Positions 8,013 to 16,224 of a DNA stretch of 38,311 bases are shown here, piece by piece. Numbering within the stretch: the first letter of the stretch is position 1; every line of letters begins with the position of its first letter. The stretch covers positions 1 to 38,311 of the forward strand of contig JAQCKI010000001.1 of assembly GCA_027592645.1 (NCBI GenBank), written 5' to 3'. Source of the stretch: Chloroflexota bacterium (lineage in GTDB: Bacteria; Chloroflexota; Dehalococcoidia; UBA2979). Both the position numbers and the translations under genes were made by a program. Below the pieces are notes generated by a model. The model saw only the letters and a program-made list of their open reading frames with translations. It had not been told where the DNA came from and ran no database searches.

Positions 8013-8846
8013 TTACACCTGCAGCCGCGCGCCCAGGCGCCGGAGCAGCACCAGACAGTCCTCCGATGCTCCCGCGACATACGGCGGGATCTCGATGTTC
8101 TGGGGCGTCAGCCGCAGCGGACGGCCATTCAGCATCAGTAGCGCCCCGCCCGCGCCCTCCAGCACCGCGACCCCACCCGCGACGTCCCACACCGACCGAG
8201 GCCCGGTCGAGAAGTAGACGTCCGCGTCGTTGGTCGCGGCGTGCACCAGCTTCACAGCGGCGGAGCCCAGCGGGTAGACCTGGTACGGGATCTGATACTG
8301 GATCCGCCGGCGCTCGTAGTCATGCCGGGAGACCACCACCCGCTCCACCAGACCATCCTGCGGCAACATCGGCAGCGGGACGCCGTTCTTCCGCGCCTCC
8401 TGCCGGCCCTCCCCCGTCAGGCCGGAGTAGACCTCGCGCTGCATCGGCAGCCCAATCGCGCCCAGCACGAGCCGATCGCGAATGAAGAGGCCCACCGAGA
8501 CGCCGAACTCTGGCAGGCCGCGCAGGAACTCGCGCGTGCCGTCCAGTGGGTCCACCACCCACGTGGGCTCACCGCGGATCAGCGGTGCCACTTCCGACGA
8601 TTCCTCCGAGAGCCACCGTGCGCCATCGATCAGCGGCATCAGCCGCTCGTGCAGCACATCGTCGGCGGCGTAGTCGGCCTCGGTGACCGGGCCCTCGCCG
8701 GGCTTGTGGCCCACGCGCATCGTCGCCTGCGCCATCACGCCACGGATCGCCTCGCAGGCCGCCTCCACGGCGACCTCCAGGCCGTCGCGGAGGGCATCGA
8801 TGTCCAGCGGTTGCAGGTCGGGCGGCGGGGCGTCAGGGGTGATCAT
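8013..8846 (-). CDS. Inositol monophosphatase / CysQ-family phosphatase
   Basis: A 277-residue Mg2+-dependent, Li+-sensitive-type phosphatase fold. It shows the family's metal-site residues: Glu81/Glu82 in WLSEESSE, DPLDGT at residues 99-104 (Asp99, Asp102), and WDVAGG at 220-225. The family includes inositol-1-phosphatase (SuhB), fructose-1,6-bisphosphatase-like and 3'(2'),5'-bisphosphate nucleotidase (CysQ) enzymes; I cannot assign the substrate. The gene is divergent from glcD with only 26 bases between the two ATGs. Both promoters must therefore share or overlap that space, or lie inside the opposite gene. It ends facing a strong bidirectional terminator. Confidence 0.88.
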   Translation of the reverse strand: MITPDAPPPDLQPLDIDALRDGLEVAVEAACEAIRGVMAQATMRVGHKPGEGPVTEADYAADDVLHERLMPLIDGARWLSEESSEVAPLIRGEPTWVVDPLDGTREFLRGLPEFGVSVGLFIRDRLVLGAIGLPMQREVYSGLTGEGRQEARKNGVPLPMLPQDGLVERVVVSRHDYERRRIQYQIPYQVYPLGSAAVKLVHAATNDADVYFSTGPRSVWDVAGGVAVLEGAGGALLMLNGRPLRLTPQNIEIPPYVAGASEDCLVLLRRLGARLQV

Positions 8847-8856
8847 AGTCCGATGC

Positions 8857-8862
8857 TACACT
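8857..8862 (+). promoter_or_regulatory. Candidate -10 element (TACACT) upstream of glcD
   Basis: TACACT matches TATAAT at four of six positions and ends ten bases before the glcD ATG, in the 26-base divergent gap. A start site 6-7 bases downstream would give a leader of only 3-4 bases. No -35 is visible. Confidence 0.3.
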
Positions 8863-8872
8863 CGGGCACGAG

Positions 8873-10327
8873 ATGACGACGACCACCCTGCAGGCGCTGG
8901 TCAGTGACCTCCGGCGCGCACTGGGCCCGCGTCACGTCCTCGACACGCCCGAAGACCTCATCGCATTCGAGTACGACGCCACCATCGAGCGGGCGCTACC
9001 AGACGTCGCCGTCTTCCCCGCGACCACCGAAGAAGTAGCGGCGGCGGTCCTCCTCGCCCGGCGCTACGGGGTGCCGGTGGTGCCCCGCGGCTCCGGCACC
9101 GGCCTCTCCGGTGGCGCCGTGCCGGTGAACGGCGGCGTGATGGTCGTCCTCACCCGCATGAACCGCATCGTGGAGATCGACACGCTCGACCGCGTTGCGG
9201 TGGTGCAACCCGGGGTGATCAACCTCCACCTGCAGGAAGCACTCGCGCCGCACGGGCTGACGTGGGCGCCCGACCCCTCCTCCCAGCGCGTCTGCACCGT
9301 CGGCGGGAACGTGGCGAACAACTCCGGCGGACCGCACACGCTGGCGCACGGCTCAACCGTGAACCACGTGCTCGCGTTGGAGGTGGTGCTGCCGGACGGG
9401 CGCATCGTGAACCTCGGCAGCCGCGTGCCGGACGCCCCAGGCATCGACCTGCGCGGGCTGATGGTGGGGTCGGAGGGCACGCTGGGCATCGTCACGCGGG
9501 CCACGCTGCGGCTGGTGCGCGCGTCCGAGTCGGTGCGCACCTTCCTCGCCGTATTCGACAGCGTCGAGGCGGCGTCCGAGGCTGTCTCCGGCGTGATCCG
9601 TCGAGGCATCATCCCGGTCGCGATGGAGATGCTGGACCAGGAGATCATCCGCATCGTGGAGCCGCGCATCCACGCGGGCTACCCGCTGGACGCCGGCGCG
9701 GTGCTGCTCATCGAGGTCGAAGGCCTCGCGGAGGGCGTCGCGCAGGATGCGGCCACGGTGGAGGCGGCCTGCCTGGAAGCCGGCGCGCGCGAGGTGCGCT
9801 CCGCGGAGGCGAAGGCGGAGCGCGATGCGCTGTGGGAGGGCCGCAAGGCTGCCATCGGCGCCATCGGTGCGGCGGCGCCCGCGTTCTACCTGCTGGACGG
9901 CGTAGTACCTCGGACGCGGCTGCCTGCGGTGATGAAGCAGGTGATGGCACTGACCGCCGAGTACGGCTTCCGCTGCGCCAACGTCTTCCACGCGGGCGAC
10001 GGCAACCTGCACCCCAACATCATGTTCGACCCGGCGGAGCCGGACGCGGAGCGTCGCGTGCTGGCGCTGGGCGAGGCGATCATGCGCGTCTGCGTAGACG
10101 CGGGCGGCTCCGTGACGGGCGAGCACGGTGTGGGGCTGGAGAAGCGCTCCTATATGGAGTGGGTGTTCCGCCCCGCCGATCTCGACGCGATGACGATGGC
10201 CCGAGACGCCTTCGGCGGTGCCGGATTCTTCAACCCGTGCAAGGTGCTGCCGGGCGGCCATGGCTGCGCGACGGGGCACGCCGCAGAACTCGCCGCCGTG
10301 ATGAGCGACCCGCGCGTCTACGTCTAG
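8873..10327 (+). CDS. glcD: Glycolate oxidase FAD-linked subunit GlcD
   Basis: Catalytic FAD-binding subunit of the three-part glycolate (2-hydroxyacid) dehydrogenase, oxidising glycolate to glyoxylate. 484 residues, a normal length. The N-terminal FAD_binding_4 (PCMH) domain contains the VVPRGSGTGLSGGAVPVNGG loop, then VGGNVANNSGGPHTLAHGST and GSEGTLGIVTRATLRL. The C-terminal FAD-oxidase domain contains FHAGDGNLHPNI and GGSVTGEHGVGLEKR, where the metal/flavin-site histidines lie. It starts the glcDEF operon: glcE follows ten bases after its stop with an AGGAGG site overlapping the glcD stop codon. A D-lactate dehydrogenase role is possible, but the adjacent glcE and glcF favour glycolate oxidase. 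Confidence 0.93.
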   Translation: MTTTTLQALVSDLRRALGPRHVLDTPEDLIAFEYDATIERALPDVAVFPATTEEVAAAVLLARRYGVPVVPRGSGTGLSGGAVPVNGGVMVVLTRMNRIVEIDTLDRVAVVQPGVINLHLQEALAPHGLTWAPDPSSQRVCTVGGNVANNSGGPHTLAHGSTVNHVLALEVVLPDGRIVNLGSRVPDAPGIDLRGLMVGSEGTLGIVTRATLRLVRASESVRTFLAVFDSVEAASEAVSGVIRRGIIPVAMEMLDQEIIRIVEPRIHAGYPLDAGAVLLIEVEGLAEGVAQDAATVEAACLEAGAREVRSAEAKAERDALWEGRKAAIGAIGAAAPAFYLLDGVVPRTRLPAVMKQVMALTAEYGFRCANVFHAGDGNLHPNIMFDPAEPDAERRVLALGEAIMRVCVDAGGSVTGEHGVGLEKRSYMEWVFRPADLDAMTMARDAFGGAGFFNPCKVLPGGHGCATGHAAELAAVMSDPRVYV

Positions 10328-10337
10328 GAGGACGCCG

Positions 10338-11570
10338 ATGACCAACCAGCCGACCGAGTCCGTCCGCCACGCGATGCCGGCCAACACCGAGCGCGGCCCC
10401 GAGGCGTACGCCATCGACGGCCTCACGCCGCGCCTCGCGTTTGCGCCCGATAGCCGTTCCGAGGCGGCCATGCTGCTCCGCGCCGCGAACGCCGCCGGCC
10501 TGGTGGTGGCGCCGCAGGGCGGACGCACGGCGACCGGCTTTGGTCGCCCCCTCACCGAGTACGACGTCGCGCTGGACCTCCGCGGCATCCACCGCGTCGT
10601 CGAGTACGTCCCGGACGACCTGACCGTGACGGTGGAGGCGGGGATCACGCTCGCGGAGGTGCAACGCGTGCTCGGCGAGCACGGCCAGTACCTGCCGATG
10701 GATGCGCCGCCGGACGACCACGTCACGATTGGCGGCCTGCTGGCGACGGCGAAGACCGGCGCGTGGCGCGGACACCTCGGCTCGCCCCGCGATCACCTGC
10801 TCGGGGTAGAGGTCGCGCTGCCCTCGGGCGAACTGGCGCGCTCGGGTGGCCGCGTCGTGAAGAACGTGACGGGGTACGACCTGCACCGCCTGCACACCGG
10901 GGCGCTGGGCGCCTTCGGCGTGATCGTGGAGGCGGCCTTCAAGGTCTCTCCCCGCCCCGCGCAGACCATGACGCTGGCGGCACCGGCCGCCGACCAGCAC
11001 GAGGCCATGCGCGTCGCCCGCGCCACCTGGGACGCCTCACTCGCCACGCGAGCGCTCACGTTGCTCGGCGGCGCCGCCGCCGCCCACCTCGGCCTCCCGG
11101 CACGTCCGACGGTGATCGTGGAGTTCGCCGGGCAGGCCGCCGCCGTGGAACGCTCCGCGCGGGAGTTCGAAGGCCTCGCCGGCCGCACGGAGACACCGAC
11201 GGCCGACCTGTGGCGCAAGTTACGGGCGACGCATGGCGACACCGCCACCACCGTCGCCCGCCTCGGTGTGCCGCCGTCACTCGTCGCGGACGTCGTCGCA
11301 TCGGCGGAGGGCGCTGGCGGGCGCGCTTGGGGGCACCTGGCCGCCGGCGCGGTCATCGTCCACGGCGACATCGGCGTGGACGCCCTGCGACGGCTGCGCG
11401 CGATGGCCGAAGAGCGCCAGGGATTCCTGCAACTGGAGCACGCGCCGGTCGACCTCCGTCGCGAGTTCGCGCCGGCCGAGCCGGGCGACGGCGATCTCGT
11501 GCGCGCGCTGCGCGACCGCTTCGACCTGAAGCGGACGATCAACCGCGGCCGCTGGGGCAGTGGCCTGTGA
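10338..11570 (+). CDS. glcE: Glycolate oxidase FAD-binding subunit GlcE
   Basis: Second flavin-binding subunit of glycolate oxidase, 410 residues. It carries a FAD_binding_4 domain: APQGGRTATGFGRP, YVPDDLTVTVEAGITLAEVQ, VTIGGLLATAKTGAWRGHLG, and VVKNVTGYDLHRLHTGALGA, the GlcE hallmark. The C-terminal part is divergent, as usual for GlcE. The ATG at 10338 has a perfect AGGAGG (10326-10331) that overlaps the glcD stop. The gene ends by a GTGA overlap with glcF, which supports translational coupling and a fixed subunit ratio. Confidence 0.92.
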   Translation: MTNQPTESVRHAMPANTERGPEAYAIDGLTPRLAFAPDSRSEAAMLLRAANAAGLVVAPQGGRTATGFGRPLTEYDVALDLRGIHRVVEYVPDDLTVTVEAGITLAEVQRVLGEHGQYLPMDAPPDDHVTIGGLLATAKTGAWRGHLGSPRDHLLGVEVALPSGELARSGGRVVKNVTGYDLHRLHTGALGAFGVIVEAAFKVSPRPAQTMTLAAPAADQHEAMRVARATWDASLATRALTLLGGAAAAHLGLPARPTVIVEFAGQAAAVERSAREFEGLAGRTETPTADLWRKLRATHGDTATTVARLGVPPSLVADVVASAEGAGGRAWGHLAAGAVIVHGDIGVDALRRLRAMAEERQGFLQLEHAPVDLRREFAPAEPGDGDLVRALRDRFDLKRTINRGRWGSGL

Positions 11571-12913
11571 CCGGAACCGCCTTCGTTGGGCCGGACACGC
11601 CATCGGCGGCCGATCTCGCCAACTGCATCCACTGCGGCTTCTGCCTGCCCTCCTGCCCCACGTACCTGGCGACGGGACAGGAACTGGAGTCCCCCCGAGG
11701 CCGGCTGCACCTGATCTCCGCGCTGCACAGCGGACGCATCGAGGCGACCGACGGCGTACTCGGGCACCTCGATCAGTGCCTGCAATGCCGCGCCTGCGAG
11801 ACCGCCTGTCCCTCCGCCGTGCCGTACGGCCGGATCATGGAGGATGCCCGCGCCGCGCTGATGGCGAACGAACCGTCCGAACAGCCCCGCACGTGGCGAT
11901 GGCGCACCTTCGCGCTGCGCCACGTCCTCGCTCGTCCTCGACGGATGCGCGCCTTGCTGACACTCGGACGGCTCTACTCGCGCTCCGGGCTGCAGCAGGC
12001 CGCGCGCGGGCCGCTGCGGAGGCTGGTCCCAGCACGGGTGAGGCGGCTGGAGTCGACCGCGCCTGACCTGCGTGCGGCTCCGTTCCGTCGTACCGGGACG
12101 CTGGCGAGTCCCCCGGCAGCGAACACGCACGTGGCGCTGCTCCTCGGGTGCGTTGCCGGCGAGATCTACCCGGCCACCCACGAGGCGACGGTGCGCGTGC
12201 TCGACCGGCTCGGGTGCGAGGTCGTCGCACCACCGGAGCAGGGCTGCTGCGGCGCGCTGCACTCCCACGCGGGGGACGCGGACACCGCGCGCGCCCTCGC
12301 CCGTCGCAACATCGATGCGTTCGAGCAGGCGGGCGTGGATGCGGTGATCGTCAACGCGGCCGGCTGCGGCGCGGCGATGAAGGAGTACGGGCGCCTGCTG
12401 CGACACGACCCGCACTGGTCTGATCGGGCCGAGCGGTTCTCCGCGAACGTGCGCGATGTGCTGGAGTTCGTCGCCGCCCGAGGCGTCCCGGACGGCCTCG
12501 GCCGGATCGACCGGACGGTGACACTACAGGATGCCTGCCACCTGGCCCACGCGCAGGGCATCCGCGAGGCACCCAGGGCAATCCTGCGCGCGATCCCGGG
12601 CCTGGAACTGCGCGAGCAGGTACACCCGGATCGCTGCTGCGGCTCCGCCGGCATCTACTCGCTGGTGCAGCGGGAGATGTCCGGCCAGGTGCTGGCCGCA
12701 AAGATGGCGGAGATTGAGGCGACCGGGGCGGAGACCGTGTGCACCGCGAACGCCGGCTGCACGATGCAGATCGAGGCAGGCGTGCGCACGTTTGGACTGG
12801 GCGCGGACGTGCGCCACGTCATCGAACTTCTCGACGAGGCGATCCGCGCAGGCGGCTACTCGTCGCCGGCCGGCCCAACGGGAACCGGGCCGTCCCAGGC
12901 GGGCGCCAGGTAG
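11567..12913 (+). CDS. glcF: Glycolate oxidase iron-sulphur subunit GlcF
   Basis: 448-residue electron-transfer subunit. The N-terminus has two 4Fe-4S ferredoxin motifs, CIHCGFCLPSCP and CLQCRACETACP, and the C-terminal half has two cysteine-rich CCG domains (GCCGALHSHAG and CCGSAGIYS) that bind another cofactor. It passes electrons from GlcD/GlcE to the quinone pool or an unknown acceptor. The GTG at 11567 overlaps the glcE stop (GTGA) and puts the first Cys about 20 residues in, as expected; the frame is open further upstream only as a shadow of glcE. The last 58 bases overlap, tail to tail, the convergent substrate-binding protein gene. Confidence 0.93.
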   Translation: MTGTAFVGPDTPSAADLANCIHCGFCLPSCPTYLATGQELESPRGRLHLISALHSGRIEATDGVLGHLDQCLQCRACETACPSAVPYGRIMEDARAALMANEPSEQPRTWRWRTFALRHVLARPRRMRALLTLGRLYSRSGLQQAARGPLRRLVPARVRRLESTAPDLRAAPFRRTGTLASPPAANTHVALLLGCVAGEIYPATHEATVRVLDRLGCEVVAPPEQGCCGALHSHAGDADTARALARRNIDAFEQAGVDAVIVNAAGCGAAMKEYGRLLRHDPHWSDRAERFSANVRDVLEFVAARGVPDGLGRIDRTVTLQDACHLAHAQGIREAPRAILRAIPGLELREQVHPDRCCGSAGIYSLVQREMSGQVLAAKMAEIEATGAETVCTANAGCTMQIEAGVRTFGLGADVRHVIELLDEAIRAGGYSSPAGPTGTGPSQAGAR

Positions 12914-14517
12914 GCGTCGTTGAACTCGTACCCATCGAACTCGTAGCCGCCGACCCCGGGGGCGAGCGACGCGTACTGCAGCGGCGCGCTCAACGGCAGC
13001 AACGCCGGGATGTCGTCCAACAGGATGCGTTGAGCCTCCCGCGAGCGCCGAGCACGGTGAAGCGGGTCGACCTCGGAGAGCGCCGCGTTCACAGCGGCGT
13101 CGTACACCGGATTCGAGTACCCCCACGGCGATCGGTGCCCATCCAGCCCGCCGGAGGTGTGGAGCCGGAGACCGAGATCCGGGGTGTCCAGGCCGTCCAA
13201 CTCTACGAGCGCGCTCTCGAAATCACCGCTGACCAGTGCCGCCTGGAACTCGGCGGCACCGACGGGCTGCAGGCGCGCGTCAATGCCCCCCTGGTGCAAT
13301 TGGTCACCGACCATCTGGGCGAGCGTGAGCATGCCCGTGGTGTCCGAGTGCAGGATGCGCAGCGATAGACCTACCGCCCCGGCCGCCTCCAGCAGCGAGC
13401 GCGCACCGGCCGGGCTGTGCTGGTAGACCGGGTGGCGGAGCAACTCCTCCTCCGCCAGCGCGTCCCCGGCGTGGGCCGGCCCCACCGGGCCACTGAGCAC
13501 CGAGCCATCGATGCCCCGGATCGCCTCGTGGTTGAGTGCCGTGGCGACGGCCTGGCGCACACGCCGGTCCTGGAGCAACTGCGACCGTTGCACTGCCGCC
13601 TCATCGCCGCGCGAGAGCAGCGACAACGCGAAGCCGCGGAGCGAACGGCCCGGCCGGCTCACCTCCACGCGGTCGGAACGCAGCCGTGCCGCCTCGCGAC
13701 TGGCGATGTCCGGGTGGACGCGGACGTGAATCTCGCCCCGTGCGAAGAGAGTGTCCAGTTCGCCCTCCGAGAACGCACCGCGCACGAGCACCTGACTGAG
13801 GTGGGGTGCCAGCGCGGTCTGCACCAGCGGATTCGCGGCGAACAGGCGGTCGCGGCCCTCGGTCAGTGCGGGGACGAATGGCCCGCTGCCCACGGGCGCG
13901 TCCACCCGGCTGTACTGCGCCATCCCACGGACGGAGGCGTCCGGCCGCGCGAGGTACTCGAACAGCAGCCCAAAGGGCGCGCGCAGCCGCAGCACCAGGT
14001 CGCGCTCGCCCCGTGCCTCCACCTGGTGAACGACCTCCGCGAAGAGGAAGACGCCTTCTGACTTCCGCCGCTCGAAGTCCAGCGCTACCGCCTCGGCGGT
14101 GACCGGCCGCGCCTCGCCACCATCCAACGCGGGGTGGAAATAGACGTCCGGTCGCAGTGAGATCCGCACGGTGAGCGGCTCGATCACTTCGATGGTGTTC
14201 GCAAGGTCGCCGAAGACCGACGCTGTCCGAGGGTCAACGGCGACCAGGCGGGAATACGTGAGGTACTCCTCAGCCGGCGCCAGCGTCTCGGAGGTGCCTC
14301 GGAGCGCCCCGATGCTCATGGCGGAGGTCTGGGGCGGCATCCCGGGCGGCGCGCTGCGCGTCCGCAGCCGGACGATGCCGGATGTCACCGAGGTGGGTGT
14401 CGCCGTCGGTGTGGGGGGTTCGTCCGCGTTGCAGCCCCCCAGGATCACGCCTCCGGCCATCCCGGCGCCCAGCGCCAGGAAGCGCCGCCGGGTGAACCGG
14501 CGGGTTGGAACCGTCAT
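12856..14517 (-). CDS. Tat-exported family 5 ABC substrate-binding lipoprotein
   Basis: Extracytoplasmic solute-binding protein of the peptide/nickel/opine family (SBP_bac_5), 553 residues. The N-terminus shows a Tat motif (RRRFLALGAG) followed by a lipobox ILGGC, so it is exported folded and anchored by lipid, then a Thr/Pro linker. The body holds the typical ...AEAVALDFERR..., PVGSGPFVP and RRVRQAVATALNHEAI segments. I chose ATG 14517 because it gives a compact Tat n-region; GTG 14544 would add nine residues. No permease or ATPase gene lies next to it, so its transporter partner must be elsewhere. Its 3' end overlaps glcF by 58 bases. Solute unknown. Confidence 0.88.
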   Translation of the reverse strand: MTVPTRRFTRRRFLALGAGMAGGVILGGCNADEPPTPTATPTSVTSGIVRLRTRSAPPGMPPQTSAMSIGALRGTSETLAPAEEYLTYSRLVAVDPRTASVFGDLANTIEVIEPLTVRISLRPDVYFHPALDGGEARPVTAEAVALDFERRKSEGVFLFAEVVHQVEARGERDLVLRLRAPFGLLFEYLARPDASVRGMAQYSRVDAPVGSGPFVPALTEGRDRLFAANPLVQTALAPHLSQVLVRGAFSEGELDTLFARGEIHVRVHPDIASREAARLRSDRVEVSRPGRSLRGFALSLLSRGDEAAVQRSQLLQDRRVRQAVATALNHEAIRGIDGSVLSGPVGPAHAGDALAEEELLRHPVYQHSPAGARSLLEAAGAVGLSLRILHSDTTGMLTLAQMVGDQLHQGGIDARLQPVGAAEFQAALVSGDFESALVELDGLDTPDLGLRLHTSGGLDGHRSPWGYSNPVYDAAVNAALSEVDPLHRARRSREAQRILLDDIPALLPLSAPLQYASLAPGVGGYEFDGYEFNDAYLAPAWDGPVPVGPAGDE

Positions 14518-14634
14518 CCGTGGCACCCGCGAGCCGCGCGCCACATGACGCGGTCGGCTCGGTGAGCCCGCGTACCCCTCATCGTTGCTCCCGGGTCATG
14601 GCTGCCGGCCGGTCATCGGCGGGTGTGCCCTCAA

Positions 14635-14664
14635 ATCGTAGGCGGACGGCCAGAGGCGAGGCAA
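14635..14664 (-). promoter_or_regulatory. Candidate promoter for the substrate-binding protein gene
   Basis: On the minus strand TTGCCT (14659-14664) and TACGAT (14635-14640) are separated by 18 bases, a normal sigma-70 spacing. The predicted leader to ATG 14517 is about 110 bases. The rest of the divergent gap (14518-14749) shows nothing else recognisable. Confidence 0.35.
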
Positions 14665-14736
14665 TGCACGCCCGCGCCCGGAACCGCCCGCCGCCGATGC
14701 ACCTTGATATCGGGGGACGTACCGTCGGGCGGGCCA

Positions 14737-14742
14737 TAGGAT
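14737..14742 (+). promoter_or_regulatory. Candidate -10 element (TAGGAT) giving a leaderless transcript
   Basis: TAGGAT ends seven bases before ATG 14750, so a typical start point would fall at the ATG itself. The in-frame ATG at 14741 lies inside this element. No Shine-Dalgarno precedes either ATG. The arrangement TAnnnT followed by GGAACC and ATG repeats that before the cupredoxin gene (6539-6553). Confidence 0.28.
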
Positions 14743-14749
14743 GGGAACC

Positions 14750-15391
14750 ATGAGTCGAGACTTCGGCCGGCCGACCAGCAATTCGCGCACCACCGGTGAC
14801 CAACTGGTGGACGCGCCGGACGCCACCCGCCCCGCTAACCCGTGGCCTCGCCTGCTCGCGTTCTTCGCAGGCGTGGTCGCCGCGGTGATCCTGGCGGGCG
14901 TCTGCGTGGTCGCCCTCGCCACCCCGCCAGCGCGCGAGATCAAGGTCGAGGTCGGCACGGTCGACCCGCAGGTGCCGAGGTTCATCCCGATCACCATCTG
15001 GGGGGCGGATCGCAACCACTTCACGTTCGGCGTCTTCCTCTCGCTGGACGCGAACGGGAACCCTCGGGCGGTGCTATCGCGCGACCCGGAGAGCGGCTGC
15101 AACCTGGTCTGGGACGGCGCGGCGGAGGGCGGCGGCGTCACCGGCCTCTACGTGGATCGCTGCTCGGAGTCGCGGTACACCCCCGCCGGCGTCGCCCTGC
15201 ACGAGGGCGCACAACGCGACCTGCATCGCTTCGCGGCTGAGCAGCGGGAGGCCGAATACGTGGTCAGCGTCAGCCGTTACCTGCTGGCGGCCTGCCGCGC
15301 AGAAGGGGCCGTGGCATGTGCGCCGGATGGCGCACTGATCGACCGCAAGATGCCATCCGGCTTCCTGCCGCCCGACTTCGCCAGCCGTTAG
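14750..15391 (+). CDS. Membrane-anchored Rieske-like protein that has lost all [2Fe-2S] ligands
   Basis: 213 residues: a cytoplasmic N-terminus, one transmembrane helix (about 34-58), and an outer domain. The C-terminal half follows the Rieske fold pattern: DPESGCNLVW aligns with CTHLGCNLVW (box 1) and DRCSESRY with CPCHGSRY (box 2), followed by TPAGVALHEGAQRDLHRF, which matches the post-box TxxGxxxxGPAxRxLxRF. The four cluster ligands would be Asp112, Glu114, Asp136 and Ser139 instead of Cys/His/Cys/His. Both cysteines of the conserved Rieske disulphide (Cys117, Cys138) remain. So it probably keeps the fold and disulphide but cannot bind a normal cluster. The family assignment is mine from pattern only. 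ATG 14741 is an alternative start. Confidence 0.7.
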   Translation: MSRDFGRPTSNSRTTGDQLVDAPDATRPANPWPRLLAFFAGVVAAVILAGVCVVALATPPAREIKVEVGTVDPQVPRFIPITIWGADRNHFTFGVFLSLDANGNPRAVLSRDPESGCNLVWDGAAEGGGVTGLYVDRCSESRYTPAGVALHEGAQRDLHRFAAEQREAEYVVSVSRYLLAACRAEGAVACAPDGALIDRKMPSGFLPPDFASR

Positions 15392-15402
15392 CGCCGAAGC
15401 CG

Positions 15403-15420
15403 GGCACGAAGGCCCGTGCC
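15403..15420. terminator. Possible weak hairpin between convergent genes
   Basis: GGCACG (15403-15408) pairs with CGTGCC (15415-15420) around a 6-base loop. It lies in the 28-base gap between the Rieske-like gene (+) and the end of the SUF operon (-), and just touches the sufT stop codon. No T-run follows on either strand. Confidence 0.35.
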
Positions 15421-15749
15421 TACCAGATGCCCAGCGCCATCTTCACCTCGTCAGACGCCATCGTCTTCGGGTCCCACGGCGGGCTCCAGACCAGGTTCAC
15501 CTCTACGTCCATCACGCCGTCCATCTGGGTCAGCGTGTGGAAGATCATGCCCTGGAGCATCGGCCCCACCGGGCACCCGGGCGAGGTGAGCGTCATGTCC
15601 ACGGTGACCACGCCCTGGTCATCGATCTCGGCGCGGTAGACCAGGCCCAGGTCCACGATGCTCATGCGCAGTTCCGGATCCTCCACCTTGCGGAGGGTCT
15701 CGTGAATCTCTTCATTCGTGGGGAATGCGATCGCTTCGGTGTCGGCCAT
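15420..15749 (-). CDS. sufT: SufT-type iron-sulphur assembly factor (MIP18/DUF59)
   Basis: 109-residue DUF59 (MIP18/PaaD-like) protein that helps Fe-S cluster maturation. EEIHETLRKVEDPELRMSIV and DLGLVYR are the family signature, and the reactive Cys lies in LTSPGCPVGPML. The start is decided by the sequence: ATG 15749 has AAAGGAG (15758-15764) at 8 bases, inside the last codons of sufU. The frame is open further upstream, but only within sufU. It is the last gene of the SUF operon, starting one base after the sufU stop. The product is normally an auxiliary factor for cluster transfer, not essential for scaffold function. Confidence 0.9.
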   Translation of the reverse strand: MADTEAIAFPTNEEIHETLRKVEDPELRMSIVDLGLVYRAEIDDQGVVTVDMTLTSPGCPVGPMLQGMIFHTLTQMDGVMDVEVNLVWSPPWDPKTMASDEVKMALGIW

Positions 15750-15750
15750 C

Positions 15751-16224
15751 TCAGGCGCTCCTTTCATCGGTCGTGACGGGGGTGGCAGCGCCACCCTCGT
15801 TCAGCGCTTGCTCCAGCGTCTTCCACGCGAGAGAGGCGCACTTCACGCGGGCGGGGAACTTGGCCACGCCCACGAGGGCATCGATGTCATCGAAGCCCTC
15901 CAGCCCGGCGACTTCACCGGTGGTCATCATCTGTTGGAACGCGCCCACACCGGCGCGCGCCTCTGCCACGGTCCGGCCGCGGACGTACTGCGTCATCATG
16001 CTGGACGAGGCCTGCGAGATGGAGCAGCCGTTCCCGGCGAAGCCGATGTCCGTGATCCGGTCGCCATCGACGACCACGGAGACGGTGACCTGGTCGCCGC
16101 ACAGCGGGTTGGATCCGTCCGCGGAGCAGGTCGGCGAATCCACGGCGTGGCGGTTCCGCGGCTGGCGGTAGTGATCCAGGATGATCTCCCGGTACAGGTC
16201 CTCCATGAGCCCCGCATCGCTCAT
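15751..16224 (-). CDS. sufU: SufU sulphur-transfer protein (IscU-like)
   Basis: 157-residue NifU/IscU-like protein. Conserved zinc/sulphur residues are Cys42 and Asp44 (NPLCGD), Cys67 (GNGCSIS) and Cys129 (ARVKCASL). The region between Cys67 and Cys129 is longer than in IscU, which is the mark of SufU. SufU is a zinc protein that takes persulphide sulphur from SufS and delivers it to SufBCD; it is not mainly a scaffold. The gene overlaps sufS by ATGA and is followed by sufT after one base. The last codons contain the sufT ribosome binding site. Confidence 0.93.
   Translation of the reverse strand: MSDAGLMEDLYREIILDHYRQPRNRHAVDSPTCSADGSNPLCGDQVTVSVVVDGDRITDIGFAGNGCSISQASSSMMTQYVRGRTVAEARAGVGAFQQMMTTGEVAGLEGFDDIDALVGVAKFPARVKCASLAWKTLEQALNEGGAATPVTTDERSA

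Noticed and set aside
9353-10726. Long open frame on the minus strand across glcD/glcE (457 codons)
   Set aside because: It lies antisense to two well-conserved genes, has no recognisable domain and arises from high GC at third codon positions.
10793-12415. Long open frame on the minus strand across glcE/glcF (540 codons)
   Set aside because: Same reason: Arg/Ala/Pro-rich shadow of secure genes with ferredoxin and FAD motifs.
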